From: an uncultured Eubacteriales bacterium
GTDB taxonomy: Bacteria; Bacillota; Clostridia; Christensenellales; CAG-314
Length of the DNA: 31,272 bases
Assembly (NCBI GenBank): GCA_948938605.1
Contig: CARAIG010000032.1
Location: 1 to 31,272 of the forward strand
Direction of reading: 5' to 3'
The position numbers were made by a program, and so were the translations under genes. Below the pieces are notes generated by a model. That model saw nothing but the letters and a program-made list of their open reading frames with translations. It did no database searches and was not told the DNA's origin. Positions 22,941 through 29,590 of the stretch are shown here, one piece after another. Position 1 is the stretch's first letter, and each line of letters begins with the position of its first letter.

Positions 22941-24347
22941 TTATTGAAGTATGGTTAATTGGTTTTTAATGTTTTGAACCATTTTGTCAAGTTCGCTTTG
23001 AATGTCGTTGATGGTAAACTTTTTATCTTTACAACCGTCGGTTGCAATGGTTTTGAAGCACGAACTGATAGGCGACCATATAGTCCTAACCGACGAAATT
23101 GACGGCATAACGACCAGTGTTCCGTCGTCCAAATTAGAGAAAGTTATTTTTGTCGCTTCGTTATCGGACAATGCGACGACGTCGGCACGCGCGGGAACTA
23201 CTCCTAACATTTCCTGACGTTTTGCAATCATTTCCGCACTTGTTGCAAATTCGACGAATTTTAACGACCATTCGCGGTCCTTAGCGTAACTTGAAATTCC
23301 GTAGCCGTTTATTCCGCCCATTGTTTTTTGCGCAATCCAAAGCGATTCGTCGGTAACGTCCTGTCTAACGGTTATGTCGCCGTCCTTGGGCAATTTAGGC
23401 AAAGTAGTTATAACTAAATTTTCGTTGGCTTTTTTAACGGCTTCCGCTTCGGACAGACCTTGCTTTTTGTATTCGGCGGCAAGTTCCTTTAAAAACTGCG
23501 ACGTGATGTCCGGCGTACAGATATTAGCAAAAATAGTACCTTGCGCCAACATAGTAGTACGCGAATTGGTAAACGAGTCGTCGGCGCATTTTAAGTCCAT
23601 AATGCCGGCAAGGTCCCAAATTATTTTTCCGCCCAGTTTGGCGTTGCCGACGTTCATTCCTATATCCTTGTCGTTGGTGTTGTTATCCCCAAACACGTAC
23701 GCGCCGTACGAGAACAAAAATCCGCTGTTAAAATATTCGTTTGTAAGGTTTAACGCAAAACCGAACTTACTGCTGTCCTGTTCGCGGATATTTTTGCTGT
23801 AAGCGTACATTTCCGTCCAAAACTCTACCATATCGGGAATGCCGTTGCTGTTTTTGTCGTATTCCGTCTGCCAGTTGGCGGGAAGCATATCCTTGCGGTA
23901 ATACAGCAAAGGTTGTTGAACGTTTACGGGAACTCCGCAGTAAACGGTTTTGCCGTCGACCGTCGCCTTGTACGCATCCCACGCGTTCTGCGGAACTTGT
24001 TTGTAACAGTCGAGCTGTTGGATGTTAATAGGCAAAATGTGTTTGCCTTCGACATACTTCATTAAAATATCGTTTGCTTGATAAAGCACGTCGGGACCGA
24101 AGCCGTAAGGACCGTCTTTTTCCAAGTCGCTGTACTCGTCCATATTAGCATCCACCGCCGTAACGTTTTGATCCTTGTACTTATCGTTGAAGGCTGCAAG
24201 CAAAACGTCTAAATACCCTTCCTTTTTAGCCGTATCGTTTTCCAAAACGTGAATAACGATTCCTTTTTCCTTTTCACACGCGACAAGGCTTACGCACAGC
24301 GATACCGCAAGTATAAGGACGATAATCATTGCTACAAGTTTTTTCAT
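22941..24347 (-). CDS. Extracellular maltodextrin-type solute-binding lipoprotein
   Basis: The 468-residue protein has a signal peptide with lipobox LVAC, so Cys24 would be lipidated and the protein anchored on the outer face of the membrane. The mature protein is a group 1 solute-binding protein: IVIHVLENDTAKKEGYLDVLLAAFNDKY, FGPDVLYQANDILMKYVEGK and a C-terminal half with NGYGISSYAKDREWSLKFVEFATS. The neighbours (GH13 enzyme, MalF/MalG) point to maltooligosaccharides. GGGAGG precedes its ATG, which overlaps the amylase stop by four bases. Confidence 0.92.
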   Translation of the reverse strand: MKKLVAMIIVLILAVSLCVSLVACEKEKGIVIHVLENDTAKKEGYLDVLLAAFNDKYKDQNVTAVDANMDEYSDLEKDGPYGFGPDVLYQANDILMKYVEGKHILPINIQQLDCYKQVPQNAWDAYKATVDGKTVYCGVPVNVQQPLLYYRKDMLPANWQTEYDKNSNGIPDMVEFWTEMYAYSKNIREQDSSKFGFALNLTNEYFNSGFLFSYGAYVFGDNNTNDKDIGMNVGNAKLGGKIIWDLAGIMDLKCADDSFTNSRTTMLAQGTIFANICTPDITSQFLKELAAEYKKQGLSEAEAVKKANENLVITTLPKLPKDGDITVRQDVTDESLWIAQKTMGGINGYGISSYAKDREWSLKFVEFATSAEMIAKRQEMLGVVPARADVVALSDNEATKITFSNLDDGTLVVMPSISSVRTIWSPISSCFKTIATDGCKDKKFTINDIQSELDKMVQNIKNQLTILQ

Positions 24348-26041
24348 AATAACCTCCCGTCAATTTCTATTGAAAATGAGTTGTCGCCGAAATTCTGCTC
24401 GGCGTTATATTTAATTATTCCGTCCGCTTTGGCACTTACCGCTTTTTTAGCGACTTTTAACCGCAGCGTTTGATTGTCCGTTTTGCGCTCAATTACGAAC
24501 AAGCCGTCTTGATTGTAAACTTTTACCGTCCCGTCCTTTAACGCAGGCTGGCGTTTTAGCGCAAGCAGCTGTTTCAATTTGTCGACAAATTGCACAATAA
24601 CGGGAGTGTTTAATTTGTCCCAATCGAATGTCCTGCGGCTGTCGGGGTCGTAGCCTCCTTCGGTTAATACTTCGGTGCCGTAATACAAATTAAAACTGCC
24701 TGGTATAAACACCATTATCGCTATTGCGCAAAGCAGTTTGTCCTTGCTGCAATTTAAAAGGGAATAAAACCTGTGTGTATCGTGACAGTCCAAAAGGTTG
24801 AACATCATACTGTTTACAACGTCGTTATAACGGGCAAATTGGGCATTTAAACGGCAAGCAAGCGTTTGAGCGTCTATACTGTCATAAACCCAAAAGTCCA
24901 TCATTTGCTTTGTAACGGCGTAATTCATTATGCTGTCGAATTGGTCGCCGTTAAGGAAACTTTCGCTGTTGTGCCAATTTTCCCCTATTAAAACGCAATC
25001 GGAATTTTTGGTTTTGACCGCATTGCGGAACTTGCGCCAAAAACTGTGGGAAACTTCGTCCGACACGTCAAGTCGCCAACCGTCAATTGAATATTTTTCC
25101 ATATAAAACAATGCAATGTCGACAAAATACTGCTGAACTTCGGGATTGTCGGTGTTGAGTTTAGGCATATACTTACACGCGGCAAACGTGGCGTAATTAG
25201 TATTTGTTTCGTCAACGGTGTCGCCGTTTATTACAAACCAGTTGTAATACTTGGATTTTTTCCCTTTGGCTATTACGTCCTTAAAAGGCGCAAATTTTTC
25301 GCTTACGTGATTGAACACTGCGTCCAGCACCACTTTAAGTCCCGTAGCGTGACATTCGTCAACTAAACGCGTAAGAGCGGCGTTACCGCCGAACATTTCG
25401 TCGACTTTGTAATAGTCGATTGTGTCGTACTTGTGATTGGATTCGCTTTCGAATATGGGCGTTAAATACAGCGCCGTAACGTTAAGCGACTTTATATAAG
25501 GCAACTTTTCCCTTATGCCGTTAAGATCGCCGCCGTAAAATGATTTTGGCGTCGGCAGTTCGCCCCATTGCGAATTTATGTAAGACCCTTGCTTGTTTAG
25601 CGGTTTGTAAAACCTGTCGGTAAATATTTGGTAAAATACCGCATTGGTTAACCAGTCAGTTTGTTTGACTACGTCGCTGTCGTGAATGTAAGCAAACTGA
25701 AAACTGTTAAAATACGCAATGTCAAAGTCGTAACCGTCTATTAATCCGTCTTCGCAAAAATATTTGACGGCGTTATTTACCGTTATTTCGAAAACGTAAG
25801 CAATACGACGGTCGGACAAATCAAGAGTTACCGAATAGTAATCGAACAGTCCGTCGGAAAAAGCCAACGGCATTTGCGACTTAAACTGTTTGCTTGCAAT
25901 GTCGTATTTTGTGTTGTGCAGTACCGCAACAGAATCGAGTTTTTCCCCTTTTGCAAAGCGGATACGCAGCGTTAATTTTGTGGGGGATACCGCAAAACAG
26001 TAGTTGCTTTCCGGACGGTGGTAAATTGCTTGTAAATTCAT
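24344..26041 (-). CDS. Cytoplasmic GH13 alpha-glucan hydrolase (cyclomaltodextrinase/neopullulanase-like)
   Basis: The 565-residue protein has no signal peptide, so it acts on imported oligosaccharides. An N-terminal beta-sandwich (about 1-125) precedes the catalytic barrel. The four GH13 regions are intact: DAVFNH (240-245), GWRLDVSDE with nucleophile Asp325, LIGENW with acid/base Glu354, and LLDCHDTHR with Asp421. The domain layout resembles cyclomaltodextrinase, neopullulanase and maltogenic amylases. The start at 26041 was chosen for AAGGAA in front; a longer frame to 26080 overlaps the regulatory site. It is the first gene of a four-gene operon with the solute-binding protein and two permeases, linked by ATGA overlaps or 5-base gaps. 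Confidence 0.92.
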   Translation of the reverse strand: MNLQAIYHRPESNYCFAVSPTKLTLRIRFAKGEKLDSVAVLHNTKYDIASKQFKSQMPLAFSDGLFDYYSVTLDLSDRRIAYVFEITVNNAVKYFCEDGLIDGYDFDIAYFNSFQFAYIHDSDVVKQTDWLTNAVFYQIFTDRFYKPLNKQGSYINSQWGELPTPKSFYGGDLNGIREKLPYIKSLNVTALYLTPIFESESNHKYDTIDYYKVDEMFGGNAALTRLVDECHATGLKVVLDAVFNHVSEKFAPFKDVIAKGKKSKYYNWFVINGDTVDETNTNYATFAACKYMPKLNTDNPEVQQYFVDIALFYMEKYSIDGWRLDVSDEVSHSFWRKFRNAVKTKNSDCVLIGENWHNSESFLNGDQFDSIMNYAVTKQMMDFWVYDSIDAQTLACRLNAQFARYNDVVNSMMFNLLDCHDTHRFYSLLNCSKDKLLCAIAIMVFIPGSFNLYYGTEVLTEGGYDPDSRRTFDWDKLNTPVIVQFVDKLKQLLALKRQPALKDGTVKVYNQDGLFVIERKTDNQTLRLKVAKKAVSAKADGIIKYNAEQNFGDNSFSIEIDGRLL

Positions 26042-26066
26042 AAGAATATTCCTTAAAAGTTTTATA

Positions 26067-26097
26067 TGTTGACAAAACACGTCAACACGTTTATAAT
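26067..26097 (+). promoter_or_regulatory. LacI-regulator promoter with overlapping operator
   Basis: Perfect TTGACA (26069-26074), a 17-base spacer and perfect TATAAT (26092-26097) form the promoter. An inverted repeat GTTGAC (26068-26073)/GTCAAC (26081-26086) lies over the -35 and spacer. AACACGT is also directly repeated at 26076-26082 and 26084-26090. A minus-strand TATAAA at about 26061-26066 could serve the divergent amylase operon, so one regulator could control both directions. Confidence 0.75.
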
Positions 26098-26106
26098 TTT
26101 AGCATT

Positions 26107-26910
26107 ATGAGTAAAAAAGTTACAATCCGCGACATTGCACGCGAAGCAGGAGTTTCCATTGCTACGGTCAGTTACGTGCTTAACAACCGCGAGGACCAAA
26201 GCATTAGCGAAGCAACCCGTCAAAAAATACTGCAAGTGGTAAATTTGCACCAATACCGGATAAACTTTACAGCTAAGTGCATTTCCAGCGGAAAGACAAA
26301 CATTATTACGCTGTTTATCGACGACAACAAGTTTGCGCTTAGCAAGGCGGAAACTATGCTGCTTACCGAAAGGCTGCAACGGTATGTTTGCAACAAGGGA
26401 TATTCACTGCAACTTGCATTCGGCAAGGAAGCAAGCAGTTATTCCAACAGCGACGCGATAATTTGCCACAATTTAAATTCCGCTTTCTTCCGCGAATTGG
26501 GCGAACTTAACTTTTGCCCGCTTATTGCGTTGGATATGATAATACCCGACAACGAACTGTTTTTTCAAGTGTATACCGATTACGGCAAGATAAAAAGCAT
26601 TGCGGACAAAATTTACGGCGAAAACAACTACAAAACAGTCAGCCCCGTACTTAACTGCGAACAGTTGAAACAGAAGTTGCTGTCGACGTTTAACGACGTA
26701 ATTATTGCCGACAATTTTGACTTTGCAAACCAAATTACAAACTGCAATGCGGTCGTACTTGGCGAAATGCTTGGCAAATATTCCAAGCGCTTTGCTAAGG
26801 ACGTCCTGATAATTGACACGATTAACCACGAAAAACTGGAAAAACTGTGGCAATGTTTGGAAATTGCGCTAAGTCGCGAAGAAGTTGCCGACCACGATAT
26901 AAAAGTGTAA
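26107..26910 (+). CDS. LacI-family transcriptional regulator
   Basis: The 267-residue protein starts with the LacI helix-turn-helix (VTIRDIAREAGVSIATVSYVLNN, about 5-27) and hinge region. The sugar-binding part is shorter than the usual ~330 residues, so the effector domain is reduced, probably lacking the final part. It is transcribed divergently from the maltodextrin operon, 65 bases away, and is the likely repressor of that operon and of itself through the overlapping inverted repeat. The start codon lies about 10 bases after the -10 box and has no ribosome binding site, so the mRNA is probably leaderless or nearly so. Confidence 0.88.
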   Translation: MSKKVTIRDIAREAGVSIATVSYVLNNREDQSISEATRQKILQVVNLHQYRINFTAKCISSGKTNIITLFIDDNKFALSKAETMLLTERLQRYVCNKGYSLQLAFGKEASSYSNSDAIICHNLNSAFFRELGELNFCPLIALDMIIPDNELFFQVYTDYGKIKSIADKIYGENNYKTVSPVLNCEQLKQKLLSTFNDVIIADNFDFANQITNCNAVVLGEMLGKYSKRFAKDVLIIDTINHEKLEKLWQCLEIALSREEVADHDIKV

Positions 26911-26938
26911 TATCACAAAAATTTAAAAACACTACCGC

Positions 26939-26971
26939 ACTCCGCAACCGTTTTGGTTGCGGAGTTTTTTT
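26939..26971 (+). terminator. Terminator of the LacI-family gene
   Basis: ACTCCGCAACC (26939-26949) pairs with GGTTGCGGAGT (26955-26965), followed by T to 26971. Confidence 0.92.
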
Positions 26972-26991
26972 GCGGTAATGATTGTTTTTTG

Positions 26992-28485
26992 TTATTCGGC
27001 AGTTACTGTATAAATGTTAAGTGTGTTTGTTTTGTAGTTGTACACAAAACGGTAAGTACCTGCTGTTTGACAATTAAGGTTGCCATCGGTTCCGAACATT
27101 GCGTTTGCGGTACCTTCAGTTCCAAGTTGGTCTCTGCCAACCCAACCGCCATTACCGGTCGATTCGCCGATGTTGTAAACGGCGAGTCCCAATTCGCCTT
27201 GTTCGATTTCAATTGTTAATTCGTAAACTGCTTCATCAGCAGTTGCTACAAACTTATATTCCGCCTTAAATTGATGTTCCCAATTGTTAATGTTTTTACC
27301 TTTAAGATAAACGTCTTTACCCGCCTTAGCAACAGTGATTGCTTGCGTATAAGCGTTAAAGGATATGTTGTATGTTCCTGCAACGTCAATCTTGATATTA
27401 GCGTCTTTTGCGCTAACGCCTACCGAACCGAATAAATATTCGTTGCCGTAGTCGGTGCGGGGTGTATCCCAATCTATCGTTGTTGCATCTGCTGCGTATC
27501 CGCGAACAAGTATTTCGTCGCCGACAGCAAGTTCTACGTTTTCGATTGTGTAAACTTCGCCGTTTTTGGTAAGTTTATATTCTTCTTGCTTTTTTTGGTA
27601 ATCGCCCCAATTTGTAGTACCGAATTTACCGTCAAGGAAGTACTTCATTTCCGTACGTTCTTTTTCGGTGTCGAGAGTAGCCTTAATAGTTTTGTTTTCA
27701 GCGTCTAATTCAAAAGTATAGTAACCGCTTGTTTTAACTTTGCAATTGCCTGTTCCGTCAAACAATTTAGCGCTTTCGGTATCGAGATTTTTGATATTAA
27801 ACGTTAATCCTTGCAAGGATACGCCCGCTTTCGTTTTCATTTGCGTAAACATAAATTCGTCGCCTTCGGCAAGGTAAACGGTAAGAGTAAGTTTTCCGCC
27901 TACTTTATTGAATTTTGTTGCGGCTGTTAACATATCCTGCCAAGCGGTAATATCCTTACCCTTGATGTGATACGTTATAACTTCCTTTTCAACTTCGGGT
28001 ACTTTGTCGCCGTTGCGAACTATTGTAAGAGAGTTGTTGGAGTTTACGGGGTCGGTTGTCAATGTTAAAGTGTAATTGCCGTCAACTTTGCACAAAATAT
28101 CTTGCGGAGCGTCGCCTAAGGAAGCCTTACCTTCAAAATTGTCGCCCGGATTTTTAATAGATGTGAAACCTACGTTTGCGCCGTTTACGGTGTCGTTATA
28201 GTCAAGCGTGTTGTCCGAACGCAATACAGTGCATTTAAACGAGTCGTCGGCGCTCATATTTACGGTAATGGTAAATTCGTTGCCTTTGCCCGATACTTTT
28301 TCGAAATGGAAATCGTCAAGAGCCTTGCCCCAACCGTTCATTGTACCCGAAAGTACCCAGTCGCGGTCGTCTTGATAGTCTGCGCTTTGCCATTGAGCGT
28401 ACGCTTTTGCATCTTCTTCCAAGGGCTTTGTAAAGTCGAATTCCTTGGGATTTGTCGGTGTGATGAACCAGCCTTTAAAAGTCAT
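26992..28485 (-). CDS. Starch-binding-type lipoprotein, C-terminal part (frameshifted from 28482-28667)
   Basis: The 497-residue part continues a lipoprotein whose start is in another frame. It opens at the end of an InlB/Listeria-Bacteroides repeat (TFKGWF...AKAYAQW). Four beta-sandwich modules follow, opening LSGTMNGWGKALDD, YHIKGKDITAWQD, YFLDGKFGTTNWGD and VYLKGKNINNWEH. The paired Trp and Lys/Gly pattern resembles SusE-like and pullulanase-type starch-binding modules. It ends with IYTVTAE and has no anchor of its own. Given the maltodextrin locus beside it, surface binding of alpha-glucans is the likely job. An internal ATG at 28485 exists, but the true N-terminus is the 28667 ORF once the G-run is restored. 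Confidence 0.8.
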   Translation of the reverse strand: MTFKGWFITPTNPKEFDFTKPLEEDAKAYAQWQSADYQDDRDWVLSGTMNGWGKALDDFHFEKVSGKGNEFTITVNMSADDSFKCTVLRSDNTLDYNDTVNGANVGFTSIKNPGDNFEGKASLGDAPQDILCKVDGNYTLTLTTDPVNSNNSLTIVRNGDKVPEVEKEVITYHIKGKDITAWQDMLTAATKFNKVGGKLTLTVYLAEGDEFMFTQMKTKAGVSLQGLTFNIKNLDTESAKLFDGTGNCKVKTSGYYTFELDAENKTIKATLDTEKERTEMKYFLDGKFGTTNWGDYQKKQEEYKLTKNGEVYTIENVELAVGDEILVRGYAADATTIDWDTPRTDYGNEYLFGSVGVSAKDANIKIDVAGTYNISFNAYTQAITVAKAGKDVYLKGKNINNWEHQFKAEYKFVATADEAVYELTIEIEQGELGLAVYNIGESTGNGGWVGRDQLGTEGTANAMFGTDGNLNCQTAGTYRFVYNYKTNTLNIYTVTAE

Positions 28486-28667
28486 ATCCTTTTTGGTAGG
28501 ATCGGCAGGCTTAGTAGGTACCCCCCCCTGTTGACTTTTACGGTATTCAATACCGTTGTTCCGTCATTGTCGTAAAGAGTTAACGTTACTTGATCCTGAC
28601 AGGCTACAAGCGCAACCGACAAAATCATACACAGTGTCAATACGACGGCTAAAAGTGTCTTTTTCAT
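28482..28667 (-). CDS. Starch-binding-type lipoprotein, N-terminal part (frameshifted)
   Basis: The 61-residue ORF carries a signal peptide and lipobox (ILSVALVAC, Cys23), then TLTLYDNDGTTVLNTVKVNRGG, the first half of an InlB-type repeat. AGGAGG stands before ATG 28667. After the run of eight G (28521-28528 on the plus strand as C) the frame drifts and stops at 28482. One extra G would join NRGG to VPTKPADPTKKDMTFKGW in the long downstream frame. As drawn, the product is a short secreted fragment; a sequencing error or slippage is equally possible. Confidence 0.8.
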   Translation of the reverse strand: MKKTLLAVVLTLCMILSVALVACQDQVTLTLYDNDGTTVLNTVKVNRGGYLLSLPILPKRI

Positions 28668-28687
28668 AGTATCCTCCTGTTTTTCTT

Positions 28688-28704
28688 ACGGTTTAATTAA
28701 CCGT
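28688..28704. promoter_or_regulatory. Palindromic operator-like site 1
   Basis: ACGGTT and AACCGT flank a 5-base centre. It lies between the promoter and ATG of the lipoprotein gene, where a repressor would block transcription. Confidence 0.5.
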
Positions 28705-28717
28705 TAAGTACTTTTTA

Positions 28718-28746
28718 AGTATAAACACCTAAAATGAACAAGTCAA
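28718..28746 (-). promoter_or_regulatory. Promoter of the starch-binding lipoprotein gene
   Basis: On the minus strand, TTGACT (28746-28741), a 17-base spacer and TATACT (28723-28718) are present. The leader is about 45 nt. Confidence 0.8.
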
Positions 28747-28784
28747 TACCATTTATCAATAATGAAAAGAAAGTTTTGACGTTC

Positions 28785-28799
28785 ACTTAACAGTTAAGT
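28785..28799. promoter_or_regulatory. Palindromic operator-like site 2
   Basis: ACTTAAC-A-GTTAAGT is a perfect 15-bp palindrome upstream of the -35 box. GTTAAGTA also occurs at 28703-28710 beside site 1, so one regulator may bind both. Confidence 0.5.
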
Positions 28800-28978
28800 A
28801 AATTATAATTTATAGGCGCGCCTATTAGCACTACTATTGCTTACTAAACATTTGCACGTTTTTACGCAATTAGGTAAATAACAAAATTAACTAAAACATT
28901 GCGTTAGTTTAAAAACTTAAAATGGCAACAAAATGCGCTATTGCGTTAGTGTTTTTACCTTACAAAAAAGATTGCGTT
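28800..28978. other. Gene-free AT-rich stretch
   Basis: The only structured piece is the 14-bp perfect palindrome ATAGGCGCGCCTAT at 28812-28825. It stands out as a GC core in AT-rich DNA. No gene or RNA signature is seen in the rest. Confidence 0.5.
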
Positions 28979-29101
28979 CCAAACGGCATAGAATGGTTGC
29001 AGATTACGGACTTTTAAGGGCGCGTGTGACGGGAATTAAACGTAAATGACCACACGAGACACGCAAAAATGGCGCTAGACGCGCCCTTATGTGCCGTTTG
29101 G
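28979..29101. repeat. Nested inverted-repeat element (possible structured RNA)
   Basis: CCAAACGGCATA (28979-28990) pairs with 29090-29101 with one wobble. Inside, TAAGGGCGCGT (29015-29025) pairs perfectly with ACGCGCCCTTA (29079-29089). The centre contains GACGGGAATT, then TAAATGACC, recalling the GGAGTTTAC/GTAAATGACTGAG core of the array at 16118-16402. Membership of the same family is plausible but not proven. Confidence 0.5.
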
Positions 29102-29297
29102 TAGAAAAAAACAGGATTTGTCCGAGCAAAGCAAGGGGAGGGAGCAACGCGACCGATACATAATTCAAACTGTCCTGTTGTCGAAGACCAGGCGACGAAG
29201 CAAAAGAAAGCAAAATAAAAAGGAACACAAGCATATGCGTTCCTTTTATTTTGCGACACAAAAGCAAGTCGCCGTTTGGCGGAGAGAACAGGATTTG
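29093..29297. repeat. Imperfect direct repeat pair at the tRNA-like end
   Basis: GCCGTTTGG...CAGGATTTG occurs at 29093-29120 and again at 29271-29297, where it contains the tRNA-Ser-like 3' end. The two copies differ mainly in the middle. They could be left by repeated integration at the same tRNA end. Confidence 0.45.
29191..29273 (-). repeat. 83-nt nested hairpin element, copy 2
   Basis: On the minus strand GGCGAC, a 13-nt strand, a 16-bp stem ending GGAAC/GTTCC (29239-29254 with 29210-29226, one bulged base), a 12-nt loop, a 13-nt strand and GTCGCC reproduce copy 1 at 1734-1816. The first 13-nt strand matches copy 1 at 11 of 13 bases. It begins 3 bases after the tRNA-like CCA end, so it may be a tRNA-linked terminator or part of an attachment region. 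Confidence 0.7.
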
Positions 29298-29312
29298 AAC
29301 CTACCAAGCGAT
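29277..29312 (-). other. tRNA-Ser-like 3' end fragment, putative attachment site
   Basis: The minus strand reads a T-arm-like TTCAAAT with partly pairing flanks, then TTCTCTCCGCCA. The ending TCTCTCCGCCA is the usual 3' acceptor end plus CCA of bacterial tRNA-Ser. No matching 5' GGAGAG half lies upstream on that strand in the window, so it is a fragment and not a working tRNA. Such fragments mark one end of an element inserted at a tRNA gene; here the element would extend to higher coordinates. Upstream on that strand is a direct repeat ACGCAAAATTG, possibly integrase or excisionase sites. Confidence 0.55.
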
Positions 29313-29590
29313 TTCAAAACATCGCGTTTAAGGGCTTTAAACGGGCTTCTAAGCCGAATTTCCATTTTTGTCCCAATTTTGCGTCAATTTTGCGTGGAAT
29401 ACCTGTTCGCCCGACAGATGACTGTTTCTTTATAATTTGAGGAGAACAATGACACAACCTATTCTCACGATAATCCCAAACATATCGCACAGGAATATAC
29501 TCAAAATCCAATCGAGTTTTTATTATTATAACTAATTTTTCACTCTCTCAATTTAAATACTTTTTTATATAATTTTTTCTTAACATTGAA
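29313..29590. other. Gene-free junction before the AT-rich island gene
   Basis: Base composition shifts to AT-rich from about 29510 onward. The short reading frames here look like chance. The stretch includes the repeated TTTTGCGTCAATTTTGCG segment and no convincing terminator for the HEPN gene. Confidence 0.45.

Noticed and set aside
29091..29435. 114-codon ORF across the tRNA-like fragment
   Set aside because: It spans two structured elements and the attachment-like junction, and no ribosome binding site is seen.
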